From: Diphasiastrum complanatum
Taxonomy: Eukaryota > Streptophyta > Lycopodiopsida > Lycopodiales > Lycopodiaceae
Assembly (NCBI GenBank): GCA_029204225.1
Contig: CM055104.1
Location: 47,314,451 to 47,378,450 of the forward strand
DNA length: 64,000 bases
Reading direction: 5' to 3'
Positions 34,052 to 46,921 of this stretch are shown piece after piece. The position numbers and the translations under genes are program-made. The first letter of the stretch is position 1. Each line of letters starts with the position of its first letter. The notes beneath the pieces were generated by a model. That model worked only from the letters and a program-made list of their open reading frames with translations, did no database searches and had not been told where the DNA came from.

Positions 34052-35640
34052 GTGTATCAAAAAATAATGTATGATATTCTTCTAATAATTCATGTTTGGA
34101 TTATTACATCAAGATCAAAGGATTTTGAATTGATTGCCATAAATTGAATAGATTCCTTTTCAAAAGATGCCAAATCCACTATGTATAGACTTCGTCAAGT
34201 CTAACCTCATGAAGTTCTAGAGAAACTTTATTCTTTATAGAACTTCTAGCTCATCAGTCTAAACTAATGCAAGCTTCCATTCACACATTCTATGTGACAA
34301 TCATGAGTCAACATGAATTGGTATTATGACTGATTGGCTCTACTCAAAACTTGAATGTACCACAAGACACTAACTTGAATGTACCCCAAAAGGTTTACAT
34401 AGATCTTAACTCAATCCTTAGTGTCTTGAACATTTTCTTATGCATAAAATACTACCCAATATTCAATTCAATATTGAGCATGGTGAACATTCTCTGAGCA
34501 TATTGTACTTTACTTTTTTGAAGACTTCTATACTCTAGTTCATATTGCCATGTGTGATATTGCACATCCCAATTGTTAGCAGAAAGTGATTGCCAAAGGT
34601 GGAATGTATACTAAATCAAGAAAGAAACAATACCAATAGAAATTGCCTTGTCTATTATGCATGTTCTTGAAAACCATGTGCCTTGAGCATATCTTTAGTA
34701 TTTAATTTAGTCCTAGATTTTCAAACAAAGGATCAACAATTGAGTTATATGTTGGTTTTATTTTGATTGGCATAATTCTATAAGTACTTTGATGATGAGT
34801 GCGACAAAGTGTACAATCTTTTATAGGAAAATTCACTATCCAGTGTTTTGATTTATCAAGGTGTACCATCAACATCATTGAAAGAAGAAATATTCTTCTA
34901 TGATTATCAATTTGAAGTACCAACAAAATCACATGGAAATGGAAAGCTAATTCCTCTCCTGGAATCACAGCTGAACATCACTGAGTGAGGAATTGTGGAT
35001 ACTTTGATGATAGATGAAAATCTGCAAAGAACTTCAAACATGTCTCAAATCCACATTGGTGTCCAAACAAGTGTACACATCAGTTTCGTTCCAATCACAG
35101 TTTTTGTGAATGTCTTCAGAGACTCCTTCACAAAAACTAATACGATGTGGATTTGCGAAACAATAAATAGTGAAACTTTTCATAGAATGTTTTGCATGTC
35201 GTGGAAGTTGAGGAGAGAAGAACGTAGTGGAGACATGATAGACTGCAAGATGTATACAGAAACAATGAGCACTAGCTAGTATATTGCGAGAAAAATTGGT
35301 GGCTTTAGCTTTGTTCACAAGAGATGGAATCATGCATGTGAAAGTTGGGAACCTCTGGACGCAATCCTAAAAAGTGCTAAACAACTCGATTTAACAATTT
35401 ATTTGCATGATGATAACACATATACAAGCAGATGCAAATTGGATGTTGGAAAATCTTCAAAAGTTTATTTTGTTGGCATTCAATGATGTACCAAAACATT
35501 TCAAATCTAATCTCAATGGCACAAACGTAAGTGTACCAAATTTTGTGAAGGCTAAAGTTTAGTACGAAGACAAATTCTAATGTCGAGCATACTGGTTTTG
35601 CAGATCATCAGAAGAGAAAAAAAAAAACGAGCTTTTTGAT
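34052..35640 (+). repeat. Paralogous repeat R1, unfilled copy
   Basis: It matches 54681-55230 plus 60545-62034. At 34639-34643 (GAAAT) it has the uninterrupted form of the site where the copia sits in the other copy. The interval 34798-35066 differs in length from its counterpart (about 270 versus 800 bp). Coding-like pieces occur in both copies (here D-S-F-T-K-T-N-T-M-W-I-C and L-D-L-T-I-Y-L-H-D-D), but stops and frame changes break them and I do not recognise the protein. Confidence 0.75.
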
Positions 35641-36117
35641 CATGCATACTGCCAGCAATAATAAAAATAGAAGCAATCTAGATTCAAAATTGTCATATTT
35701 AGTGATTGAGATTCTAGTGATTACAATTTTCACAAAAATATATGAGTTAAAAAATTAATAATATAAAAGAAAAACTTTCCATTCATTTTGCACTTGCAAA
35801 CATACAGATCTTCCTAAATGATTTTTCATTTTCATTTTCATATTTTTAAAATGGTTTTTAGTTTTTGCATGTTCTCGTTGGTTTGAAAACTCTAACTTCT
35901 CTTTCTATTAAAATATTGTATGGCCAGACCAAAGATAATGGCCCGGACAAAGCAGACAACAAGAAATCTAAGAATCACACTCTTAATGCATGATCATGCA
36001 TTATGACACATACTAGCCCGTGAACAACATCATAGGCTCAATATATTGCGACATATTGTGCATGATAAAAAAGACATCCACCCTCACAATATGGATGCAG
36101 AAGTGTAGGCAAATACC

Positions 36118-36378
36118 ATGGAGGACACAACAAGCGATTTTGGCAATGGTGGCAAAGTTGTTCCAACTATTGATGCACATGAAGATGTGCAAGAGACCAC
36201 ACAAGCTAGAAGCCCTTTCAACAACATGGCTTTTGTTGAAGAGGAAGTTATGGCATTAGGTTCAATCAACTTAGATAATATTCTTAAATGCTTGAATGCT
36301 GATTTACCAAAAAATTTGGATATTGATTTGTCTAGGCTGACAACAAAATTGCCACCAAAACAAAATCTAGAGCACTAG
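36118..36378 (+). CDS. Hypothetical ORF, acidic
   Basis: An open frame of 86 codons (M-E-D-T-T-S-D-F-G-N-G-G) ends at 36378. The frame is open upstream too apart from one TAG, and codon use looks protein-like. No known domain. It may be a remnant of a mobile element's ORF. Confidence 0.25.
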   Translation: MEDTTSDFGNGGKVVPTIDAHEDVQETTQARSPFNNMAFVEEEVMALGSINLDNILKCLNADLPKNLDIDLSRLTTKLPPKQNLEH

Positions 36379-36750
36379 ACTCAAAATCCTCCACAAGAGG
36401 ATAACCCACCAAACGAGTCAACAATCAACCCTGCATCATCCTAGTCCAAGGAGACGAAAGTCCCCCTCCATTGCAGATGATACACATATCGTGGGACTTG
36501 CTAGTGAAGTCATCCCATATTTTTTTCATTTCTCAATGCATCTTTTCTCTCTCGAGCTTACGGTGAATAGGTCTAATTCTGTAGCTTGGTGTCCAAAAAG
36601 GTGTCTCCAAAAAATCTATTATTATCAAAATAGCGCAGGGCTTCTTTACCACCTAGCATGTTTTCCATCACCTGTCTCGTTGTTTTGATTCCATTTTTTC
36701 ATGCTCCACCTAACAACTACTAGTGTCTTGATTTTCTATCTCTTAGATGT

Positions 36751-37932
36751 TGTTGGAAAACCGTAGGCCGAGTAATCAGGTTGCTCTGAGGGAATCCGAA
36801 TATTCCTGATTAGGCGACGTTTACGGTTGGAGCTTAGATGGAGCCGATCTGCTAGATAAATGGCAAGTTACCATTGGATAAGGGTTACCCTTAGAATTAA
36901 GGGTATGTGCCCTTGGATAAGGGCAGACAAGTGACTAGTCACGTGACCCTTGGATAAGGGGTACTCTTAGGATTAAGGGTAGGTGCCTTAGATTAAGGTA
37001 CTAGTGTCCTTGTTTAAGGGTAGGTAGGTGTCTATGCCTTAGATGGAGGTATGGAACCTAGCGAGGTGTTAGAAAGTCATTGGATGACTATTTTTCTAAA
37101 CCTTGGGCCTCAATCTTGAACCATATTACTTTATTGGTCTAGGACCAAAGTATACTTGCACAACTTGGGCATTGGGACCTAGTAGGAGGGCACCCTCCCA
37201 AAGGGTCTATGAGTTCTCAACTCCCACAAGAAAGGCATTCAAAGATTCATAGGTTATGAAAGGAGTTTCTTGAAATTCCATAAGCCTATAGAGGCTCTTG
37301 GAGATTCTTTAACTCCCTAGTCTTCTCTCTCTCTCATTGGATGAGCATGGAACTCCATAGTGCATTGGAGGGGTCCATGGGCCATCTATATGAGGGTGGT
37401 AGGGCACCCATTGGGAGGGAGAGATCTCTCTTGTTTGCTTTGCTTATGCTCTAGTGTTGCTACTAGTGTGTAGAGTGTTTTCTTGTGTGTAGTAGTAAGG
37501 TTTGGATCTTGCTTATGGTATGGGGCATAAGTAGGATTTGGATCTTGAGTATGCTATGGAGTGTTGTAGTATGCTTAGGGTTTGGATCTTGCTTATGGTA
37601 TGGGACATAAGTAGGTTTTGGATCTTGAGTATGCTATAGTCTGTTGTGGTATGTTTGTGTTAGCAAGGGGGTGCTAGATAGGTCTTGCTTGGAGCTTGGA
37701 TCTAGCTATGGTTGGGTGGTGAATACTTGAGGCCAACTTGCTATCTATATTTGTGTTTAAAGAGTAGGGACACAGGTGGAGGAGAGATCCTTGTAGGCTT
37801 GCAGATCCTTACTTGCAGGTGGAGGCATCCTAGCTTGGAGTTGGGGAGCATCTTGAAGCTTGTAGGTTGCTTGGAGGACATTTGGAGGCTCTACCTGGGA
37901 TTTGGAGGACTTCTTCACCTCTACTTATAATA
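36751..37932 (+). repeat. 5' LTR candidate, about 1.18 kb, with internal repeats
   Basis: It starts TGTTGGAAAACCG and ends just before a primer site at 37934; the last bases (TTATAATA) look like a mutated CA end. Near 36880-37030 it holds several imperfect CCCTTGGATAAGGG-type inverted words and the overlapping palindromes GTGACTAGTCAC (36931) and GTCACGTGAC (36938), which contains a G-box core CACGTG. Such motifs could act in LTR promoter control; this is inference. Confidence 0.6.
37501..37660. repeat. 80-bp tandem repeat, two units
   Basis: Units at 37501 and 37581 both begin TTTGGATCTTGCTTATGGTA and differ at a handful of bases. It lies inside the LTR candidate. Confidence 0.9.
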
Positions 37933-37933
37933 G

Positions 37934-37944
37934 TGGTATCAGAG
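37934..37944 (+). other. LTR-retrotransposon primer binding site
   Basis: TGGTATCAGAG matches the initiator-Met-tRNA primer site and marks the inner edge of the LTR candidate upstream. Confidence 0.7.
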
Positions 37945-39060
37945 TTATGGTAACCTTTCTAACCTTCTTCAAGTTCTATTAAGATCACCAACTAATTTTT
38001 CTTTTGGGGGGAAAGATTATTGGCTGTTCTAGTTGTAGGAAGCTTGTAGTTGAAGTACCCAATGAATCTAGTTCTCTTTGGAAGAGACTAGTGATGCGTA
38101 CAGAATTGTTTAGGGGCTGATTTTTTATCATGTTAGAGAAGTTTTAAAGTGGGCCTTGGGTTTTTAAAAGTTCTGAAAAAAGATTTGTGGGATGGTTAGA
38201 GGAAGTCTTCCTCTACATACACAAATTTTTTTTGCAAAAAGATTGACTCTAGCTATGTGTTTTGATCAAAACTAGTGTTTTATTTGCGTAAATGAAGTGT
38301 TTGAAGTTTTGATTTTCATTTTGAAGTTCTATTTTTTCAGACCTGTAAATCTGAAAATCAGATCTGAAAAGTGAAGTTTTCATCCAAACTTCATTAGTTA
38401 CACCTTTCTATCTCCTAGTTTCATTAAAATGGCAATGTAGGAAGGGAATGGCAGTGTAACTTTGTGCAAAAAAACAAATTTTGAAGTTCTGTTTTTTGTC
38501 ATTATGATCTAGTTTCATGGATTTAGAGATCTAGAATAGTGAGAAATGTGAAAACTTGGTTGCTTTTGAAATGACAAATGGAATTGGAATTGGAATGGGA
38601 AGTTTATTACTTGACATGGCTCATCAAGTGACTAGACTCAACAGGTAATATATTAAGACAGCTCAAGTTCAACCCCTTGTCAAACCCCTATCACACGTGA
38701 TAACTTAGATTTTTTTTACAAAGGCTTTTTCATTTTTTTGGTTGTTTTTTGGCAGTTTTGGCAAACTGGTTGGGAACTAACCTTCACCTAGCTAACTGTA
38801 GGTACTGATGATGTGGCAAAATATACTACCAAGTGGGCAAAGGTTGGTTTGATCATAGCAGAGAGATATCAGGTTTGATAGGTGTTTTTTGGGTCTTTTT
38901 TTTGGATAGTTTGTCAAAACTACATGGTTTTTCTTATTTTTCTGATTTTAGAATCTATGGAAGGGATAGGGTGTTGAAATCTGATATTTTTCACCTTCAA
39001 TCTCTCTCCATAGATCATAAAGGCCACAAATCATGAGAAAACAACAAATCCACACTAAAC
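37945..39060. other. Retrotransposon leader, non-coding
   Basis: It follows the primer site and has no convincing ORF. Its GGTTGG and AACCTTCACC words resemble the non-coding block at 28.1-29.4 kb. No gag is found; an antisense copia fragment follows. Confidence 0.4.
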
Positions 39061-39269
39061 TTTCCCCCGGCCACACATCCATTCTACAAGCAAAAATCAC
39101 AAACACAAGATGAATGCATGCAAGCTAAAAAAAAAGAAAATGCTAATCTATTCCCCGACATCATCGACAAAAATTTGTAGTGGCCTTGGTTCACTTGTCA
39201 CGCATCGATTCGTTCCCAAGGGAATAGTGCTTCCCCGTGAAGTTAGCTTGCAAACTCTCCCTTATTAGT

Positions 39270-39805
39270 CTACTTGTACAGTGTATTGTGGCGGGGACCA
39301 CTTGGTAAGCTTAGCCAATAGTACTTTAGTGGCGGGACCCAATAAGTGCCCAACATCTTCATAAGAGCTTGATACTCAAGCCATTGCTTGGATCCACTCC
39401 TTTTTTTGTCTTGCTTCACTACACATGGTTCATCAAAAGAGTTTAGAAAAGCATAGTTTGTACCACCAACAATTTGCTTGTCCTTTTCATCATAATTAGG
39501 CCTCAAAGGTTGTTGTCTTTGCTTGGACGTCCTCCTTGGCTTTTGACTTGAAAAAGGCTCTTCAACATCAACATCCAAAGTGCTGTCAACAATGTCATTC
39601 ACATTAAGAATGTTAGATCCAATGTCCACCCCACCACTTGAAGAAACTTTTGGAAAGTTTCCTTCACAAAAAATGACATCTCTTCCTATGACCAGTTTCT
39701 TGTTTGAAGAAATATAAACTTTGTAAGCCTTTCTCACCACACTATAACCAACAAATATACCTTTCTTTAAACATGGATACTCCTTTGTCCTATGTTGGAG
39801 GGTCT
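39270..39805 (-). pseudogene. Ty1/copia integrase C-terminal tail
   Basis: The minus strand encodes R-K-A-Y-K-V-Y-I, V-I-G-R-D-V-I-F-C-E-G-N-F and the basic K-P-R-R-T-S-K-Q-R-Q-Q motif that precedes RT in copia. It is closest to the sense copy at 58.0-58.3 kb. A few RT-start residues (S-K-Q-W-L-E-Y-Q-A-L-M) remain before it breaks off. Confidence 0.85.
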
Positions 39806-42414
39806 GCGTATATCAAGACAACCCTAATTAGTTATCCATTTACTAGCAGTTAATAAGTGTGAGGGATTTGGCACCCTGCATGTGTAGTTGCATCCTAAAA
39901 TGATGACAACCTAGTGTGATATTTAGTTACCCTAAGATAAACTCCTAAACCATCAAGAATCGCTTCCAATTGCCCTCATCTAACCCATATTGGAAAAAGT
40001 CATAGGCCATGAGATGTATAGTCCAATGGATGCATTCAACAATCATAATCAATTAGAAGTAGTTATCAAGATTGTTTATCAGATTATTGTTGGAGATGAA
40101 GGGTGAGAGCGGATGGCAACGAAGGAAGAGAGAAGTAAATTGATTGCGGAAACAACTCTCCCGCTGTTATGGGCTGTTACAAGCAAGATCAGTCTAAAAG
40201 AATGTGAATGCAGAAATAGATTCACAACACATGCGTTCTCACTAACAGGATCATAAAATAGTTCATACTCAGACAAATGAATGAGTACAATCCACCAAAG
40301 ATATTAAATAGGCTGTGGAATTACTAGAAATCGGTTTTCAGTATGAAGTTTAGTTTCAAAAATTTTGTATGATAGTGCAGTATGATATTGCTATTCCTCA
40401 GGCGTCAAGATCAAAAACTAAGGAGTCATAGACATCCATGTTCTCATCAGAGTGAGTGAACGAGCATAAGCATGCAGTAGTAAAGTGTAATCAAATCACA
40501 ACACACATACATCTACGTAAGACACATATGGAAATGTGTTGCTTCTATATTACATTGAAATCTTGAACAACACAGAATGTTATAGCCAAAATGTCTACAT
40601 AACTTGGATGCTGAATATCTTTTGATCAAACAAATAAGTTTGCATCACGGAGCATCAAATATTGATGTGTTCTGAAGATGTATTTATAGCTGCATCCTTG
40701 TATTTACAAGAATCGTTAACTAATCTATAATTGAAAGACTAGTTTAGCTTTAAGTATGTACTTGGTTGTGTACATATCATATATTTAAGGTACAATGACA
40801 TCTTAATAGGTATACATGGGTCAGGCGACTTGAGATCGTTGACGTGGACAAGAACATCACATACTTCGCATTTTTCATAAAGTAGCTAGAGATGTTTCTC
40901 ATTGAAATGGACGCCCTTTGCATTTTTCGCATTCTGCGAAAAACCTGAAGGTGTTTGAAAAAAAAGACCTGAAGGTGTTGAAACTGATGTCGAAATATTC
41001 ACATTTTGCATTTGTCACATTTTGAAAAAATACGAACTATGCGACAAACAGTTCATTTTTGTAGACTGTTGCGACAAATAGTGTATTTCTGCAAACTGTT
41101 GCGAGAAATAGTGCATTTGTGCAGATTGTTGCGACAAATAGTGTATTTCTGCAGACTTATAGAAAATCCTGATTTGTTGAAGTCGTTGAAGCTGGCCAAG
41201 TTTTTAATGATCTTCAAATTCCTGAACTTGACATTCGAATGTGAAAAGATAACAAGAATGGTTACCCTTTAGTCATTATCCATGGATAAAGATCAACCGG
41301 AAGCCTGACATAGTCGTCTTTCGAATAGTTTGGCTGTCTGAATTATGTGATTCATGTAGGTATCAGATGAGCAGACATAGAACCAAAAGAGATTTCATTT
41401 GACCCTAGATCAGTGACTATGAATCCGCAAGAAGAATCTTGAAATAGAAAATAATATTCACCAAGGAGAAAATTGTGGACTTAATTTCCAACAACTACAA
41501 CACTCCATACACTCAAATGCTAGCGGTTCCATGACTTAACCCTAGGCCATAGAATTAGAGTCATAGCCTTACCATTGAGGGTATCTCTCGTAAAGTCCAA
41601 GCTAATTTACAACTTTATTTATTTTGGCAAGTAATTTGAATTTTACAGTGTATAAGGGCTTCTTTTTTATTTTACCATGCCATAAGTTCTCTAATGTGCT
41701 TCAAGACACATGCCTTTAGCAAAAAATATATACTGCTATCTAGTGCATCTCACATATTCACAATTCTTTTGACTACAACACGTTCTTCACACATTAAGTA
41801 TAGGTGCACCATTGGTGGTGTCTAATATATCTCTTTACAATCTCTCCAAGATTGAGGATGTTTCTTGTCATTTTCTTTTTGATAGAATTTTGTGGAAGGT
41901 AATTGCAAATCTTTTTGCGAACCAAGGCCTCTAACTACCTCTTAGGTAGGTTTCACTTTAGAATGTTGTCCCATTCTAGATTACTTATTGAAAATGTAGA
42001 TCCCAAGTGATTGGGGAATGTCGTTTCCAATCCCGAGGGCCATCCCAACCACCCCGTGCTCCCCAGCCGATGAGGATTTTTCAGGCCCCAAAGACACGGC
42101 TGCGGGGAGGTGTAATTGCAATCTCAGTCCTATCAGTCTTGATGCCTAGGTTTTTCATTCTCTAGATCGTCCACCCCTCTATATAAAAGTCCGTAGAAGG
42201 GTCATCGAACTGGTCTCATCTCTCTCTGTTTCTAGTGGATCTAATTTTGGGGGTCTGTTAGTACTGCCAGCTGGTCCGGGTGACTGCACTGGCAATCTGA
42301 ATGGCATGAAAGGCAAGGTGGGTCTCGTGTAGTCGATGGAAACAGCGTAAGTCAAATGCCAGAACCCATCAATAATGAACTCATAGGTTTCGAAGTAGCT
42401 ATAACCATACACAA
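39806..42414. other. Non-coding, LTR-like, no gene
   Basis: No supported ORF. A possible 1.4-kb LTR or unit runs from TGTTGGAGATG at 40088 to TTTCCAACA at 41493 (perfect 7-bp inverted ends), but I found no primer site or target duplication. A TATATAAAAG box at about 42180 lies in a locally GC-richer stretch; no transcript-like ORF follows. Confidence 0.35.
41041..41160. repeat. 30-bp minisatellite, four units
   Basis: Units start at 41041, 41071, 41101 and 41131, with consensus near GCGACAAATAGTGTATTTCT plus GCAGACTGTT. The open frame through it (repeated L-L-R-Q-I-V) is a by-product of the period being a multiple of three. Confidence 0.92.
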
Positions 42415-42604
42415 AGAGGTACGAAGTAGTCTGATGCTAGTAAGCAATCAAGACGAAATACAGACAAGAAGTCTGTTTGTGTGCGACACGAGTTCTATGA
42501 TCAGGATCCATAGTGATCCACAAGTTCCGATAGTAAGTGAGATATCCACTCGTGAGAGAACTGTATTTCTCTCACGCCAACGCACTGCGTGGATCTGCAT
42601 GCAG
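42415..42604 (-). repeat. Second copy of the 190-bp repeat from 1.75 kb
   Basis: Its reverse complement matches 1749-1937. Here it truncates the RNase H of an antisense copia. Confidence 0.6.
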
Positions 42605-45260
42605 TCTGAGCAATGTGATTTTATTGGCCATCTTCGCGGCTGCAACGTATTCTGCTTCGCAAGATGACTTAGCTATGATGGTCTGCTTCTTGTTGACCCA
42701 GAGTACTACTGCACCTGCTGCAATGGTGCACCCTCCTGAGACACTTTTACAGACGTCCTTGAGTGATGCCCAACTTGCATCACTGTAGGAGTGCATCTGG
42801 ATCCGGTATCATGAGAGTAACACAGCCCATAATCCTTCATCTTTTGAAGGTATTGTAAGGTACACTTTGCGATTTTCCAGTGTGCTAAGCCTAGTTTTGT
42901 GCTGAATTGGCTCATTCTGAACATTACATAAGCTATGTCAGGACGTGTGTTGTCTGCTAGATACATCAAAGATCCGATTAGCCTCCTATAAGGTGTATGC
43001 TGCATGATCTCTTGTTCTTAATCAGTCTTGGGACTATCTTCGTTCGTTAGAATTATTCTTGCAAGCATTGGGGTGTTTTTCCCTTTGCAATCTGTCATCC
43101 TGAAATCATCTAGGATCTTCTGGATATACCTAGACTGATGAAGGTATAGCTTTCCTTCATCATAGTTGTGATCGATTCGTAAGCCTAGATAACATCTGGC
43201 TTCTCCTAGGTCTGCTATCTCAAAATGCTTCGAGATCTTGCTCTTTACTTTGGCAATTAGCTCTTCGCTTCTACATAGTTTCAGTGTGTCATCTACGTAC
43301 ACAACAACAATGATGATCTCCCCATCCGTGATCCTTACATAAACATTGGAATCGACTATACGATGGCTCGAATCCCAAGGATCTCGGGGCATGAACTTTC
43401 TTCTTGTACCATTGTCATGCAGATTGCTTCAGACCATAGATACTTCTATGCATTCAGCATGCATAGGTAGGAAGTGAGTCGAAGATATAACATAGAGGTT
43501 GATCCATGTAGACTTCTTCATCTAGCTTGCCATGTAAAAATGTTGTCCTCTCATCGACGATGTGAATCTTGAGGTCGTATACAACTGCATATGCAAAGAG
43601 TAGGCATAATGACACATGCTTCACCACTAGAGAGAAGGTCTCAATGTAGTCGATGTCATACTTTTGAGAGAATCCCTTTGCTACAAGTTTGGCCTTGTAT
43701 ATCGAAACATCTCCATTCGAGCCATACTTGAGCTCGTAAATCCATTTTCATTGCACTGTCTTTCGCTTGTCTGTTGGCACTAGTTGTAGTGTCCATACCT
43801 CATTCTTTTTCATGGATTCGATTTTCTCATTCATGACTTGGATCCATTTGTCTGGACTGTCAATGGCTTCTTCGATTATTTGTGGTTCGCCACTGAATTC
43901 ACAAAACTCTTTGGATATTGAAGCCGAGATGTCTAGCACAAATCTTGTTGGCGCTCTTCGCTCTCTTGTCGATCTCTTGGGAGATTCTTCAGGTACTGCA
44001 ATGCTCTTGCCTTTGTCTTTTTGGCTAGGTCTGGAACCATCTTAGTCTACAGGTGTTCTAGCTGCAAGCAGGCTTGTGGGTCCTTTTTTCATCTGATTCG
44101 TCGTAGCTGATGTGGGACTCGAACATCTTTTCTGAGTTTCAGGTTCTGCTCTCACTATCATGGTTGGCAAGTCGTAGTATTGCTTTCCTCGGACTTCATA
44201 GCTGGTAGAATCATTGTCGGCCATTCTTCTGGTCTCATCGAACTTGACGTCTCTGACAATGTTTATTAGATTCGTTTTTGGTATGTAGATCCTGTAGTAT
44301 GACGAATGATTGTCATACCCAATGACGTATCCTAATTCGACTTTCTCATTAAGCTTCCTTAAAAGCTTATCAGAAATATGTGCATAAGCTGCATAGCAAA
44401 TAATGCGAACATGTGTCAAATTGGGCTTTCTACCCCACCATAGTTCGTGTGGTGTCATGTGTAAGCAACAACAGATTTGCCTATCCTATTTTGGATGTAG
44501 GCAGCTATAGCTACTACTTCAGCCCATCTTGGTGCTTTCAAATAGGCCATCATGCACCTTGCGGCTTCCATGAGTGTCATGTTCTTTTGGTCAGCAACAC
44601 CATTGTGTTGTGGTGCATAGGAGGCAGTCCTTCTGTAAAGGATTCCTCGATCATTGTAAAATTCAGTGAAGCAATTTGAGATGTATTTTGCACCACGATC
44701 AGTCCTGATCTACTTCACCTTGCTTCATGTGCATCTTTCTGTCCAGTTCACATATTTTGTGAACTTGTCGAGTGCTTCTGATTTGTTGTGAATGAAGTAG
44801 AATCTGGAGAACTTGTTGTAGTCACGAATGAAGGTGATGTAATATCTCAAGCCTCCTATTGAGATCGCATCGAAAGGTCCATAGATGTCCGAATGTACCA
44901 GCTCCAGAATCTTTGTTGTTCCGTAGGAGTCTCTGGTGAATGGAGTTCGGGACATCTTCCTTCATGCACGCATCACAGATTGTCGAATTGGTTGCATTCG
45001 TGATGCTTACCCCTATGGTAGATCCATGTTGGCTTGTTTGATACAATGCCATTGAGTTCATGTGGCATAGTATGACATGCAACAATGTTCACAATGTCTA
45101 GATTGACATGCATGTAGATTTACACATGGAAATGGTCTAATATGACCTTTTAGAAACTCGAGCCATCATAAATGCATTGTGTCCTAAGTTTCCATTGTGA
45201 CATGCAAGGCATGCAAATATAGTAATGGACACGTGCATGTAGTTTTGTATTTGTCTAGTT
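42605..45260 (-). pseudogene. Ty1/copia pol, antisense, broken
   Basis: Reading leftwards: pre-integrase (G-H-N-A-F-M-M-A-R-V-S-K, near 45200), zinc pair I-C-D-A-C (near 44980), integrase core (L-V-H-S-D-I-Y-G-P, near 44900) and tail to 44042 (P-H-E-L-W-W-G-R-K-P). Then comes the RT start at 43939-43748 (D-K-W-I-Q-V-M-N-E-K-I), an RT middle with many stops, and RT with V-V-Y-V-D-D-T near 43290. RNase H (43005-42605) reads H-T-P-Y-R-R-L-I-G-S-L-M-Y-L and S-C-E-A-E-Y-V-A-A-A before being cut by the 190-bp repeat. The family differs from the other copias here and may pair with the gag at 0.75-1.3 kb, which is inference. Confidence 0.88.
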
Positions 45261-46057
45261 GAGAAATTGACATTTGGAGAAAGTAGGTAGAAGTTAGGTG
45301 CAATTTCTGCATGCAAGCTGTTGTCAATATGGTAGTAGTTTACACTTAAATAGGTGTAGGAAATGCATTGAATGCTAGTAGTACCACAAATTTTGGCTCT
45401 CCTATATATGTACATATGGTTCTCATTCATTTCTAATGATGAATCGAACTTTTGTAAGGTCATAATATCAAAATTGGATCTCATGCTATTTTGCTTGTAA
45501 TTGTATTCTCTCTCTAACTCAAGATTGGTGTCTTCTTCATACATTATTTTGATTGTGGACTTTTCCTATTTGTGAGGAACTAGTATTTCTCTGATCTGTA
45601 GCATTCTAGATTGTGCTCTAGCCTCAGATTTGTATGTAGATTGTAGTATTACTCTGCAGGTGACCTATGTGCTACCATAAAGCATGGTAAAGATCATTCA
45701 CACTGTTGCTGTGGTTCCCCACACGTGTGAAGTTGTTGGATTTTCTACTAGGCTCTTCTCATTTGGACATGGAGTAGATGCATTACACAAAAAGCTCTTC
45801 TTCTCAAAGAGAGAGTCTCTTAAATAAGCAAGAGAGCTTTTTAGGTGGCATCCTAGTGGCATTTCCACATTTCACAAATTAGAAGTGGAATTATGCTCTC
45901 CACTAGAGGTCACCACTAAAAGGTGGCTCACTCTACTTTCTTTAAGAGTGGTCTACTTGCATTTATTACTTTGCCTAAAAATACTAGTTCCTACATGGTC
46001 ATTCCATCTTTTGAGATTCACCATGAGGCTTACACAGTTCTTGCTTGTCATTCTTAG
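45261..46057. other. Junction region, no gene
   Basis: Between two antisense copia remnants. A minus-strand open frame at 45544-45137 overlaps the start of the downstream pre-integrase region, but its first part has no recognisable features. LTR-like text with an ACACGTGTG palindrome occurs near 45721. Confidence 0.35.
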
Positions 46058-46828
46058 CTAGTACTTCTCGGCTCTCAGTCTTCGTTCGTCTCGTCTTCTC
46101 AAAGACCTCCTCGGCCTAAGGTGAGAGGTGCTCTTGGGCAACTCTGGCCGAATATCTTGGGAATTCATTAGAATCAGCCAACAACCATCTTCACTTCTAA
46201 AAGTTTTGATCTTGTGATTAGGATGCTTCTCAACAAATGCTTTGAGCTTAAGAAAGCTCTCAAATACTTGTGCTTTAGATGAAAGTATGAATACCCAACA
46301 AAACCTTGAGTAATCTTCTATGAATGTAACAAACATGGTGGCACCTCCATTGGACATTGTACTTGCAAAGTGTACATCCGAGTGGATCAACTCAAGTTGA
46401 TGAGTTGTCTTTGTGATTGAACTTGGGAAGGGCTTTGTATCTGCTGTTTAGAGAGCACATGCTTCACATACTTTCTCCTCTTTTGACAAGGATCTTGGAA
46501 GCCCTAAGACAAGCTCCTCCTTGCACATGACCTGCTTGGACTTTGAGTTGATGTGACCGATTCTTTTGTGCCAAAGACTATGATTGGATAAATTGGTCTC
46601 CTCGGCTAGCATCACAATATTAGCATCCACATAGGCATCTAGTTTGAATAATCTTCCAAATCTTATGCCTCTAGCAATGATCTTGCCATACTTCTTGATG
46701 TTACATGCATTTGTGGTGAACTCCACAATCAAACCATTGTCAAGCAATTGTCCTACACTAAGCAAGTTCTTAGTGATACTAGGAATGTAAAGTACTCCAT
46801 CAATCCTGATCTTCCTTGAAGATCCCAA
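46058..46828 (-). pseudogene. Ty1/copia pre-integrase and integrase start
   Basis: The minus frame 46828-46448 reads V-L-Y-I-P-S-I-T-K-N-L-L-S-V-G-Q-L and L-W-H-K-R-I-G-H-I-N, ending in the integrase zinc region (V-C-E-A-C). 46390-46058 continues with H-S-D-V, F-I-E-D-Y-S-R-F and R-S-E-D-G, near the first two catalytic Asp positions, then breaks into unrelated sequence. RT and RNase H are absent. It belongs to the same element as the gag upstream. Confidence 0.88.
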
Positions 46829-46921
46829 GCATAAAGGTATGGATCCTATGCCTTCTACTTTACAAGCATAATCATTTGCTGTAAAAATTGACTTGATAGG
46901 TCCATCATAGATAGATAAGGT

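Noticed and set aside
41006-41272. ORF with repeated L-L-R-Q-I-V
   Set aside because: Produced by a 30-bp minisatellite whose period is a multiple of three; no start or domain.
40088-41493. Possible 1.4-kb LTR with TGTTGGA/TCCAACA ends
   Set aside because: No primer site, polypurine tract, target duplication or second copy was found, so it is only mentioned as a possibility.
42180-42190. Strong TATA box (TATATAAAAG) as a gene promoter
   Set aside because: No coding exon or transcript-like frame follows; LTR or chance origin cannot be separated.
42179-42412. Minus-strand ORF of 77 codons beginning M-Y-G-Y-S-Y-F
   Set aside because: No domain, no context, and overlaps a locally GC-rich LTR-like block; not supportable as a gene.
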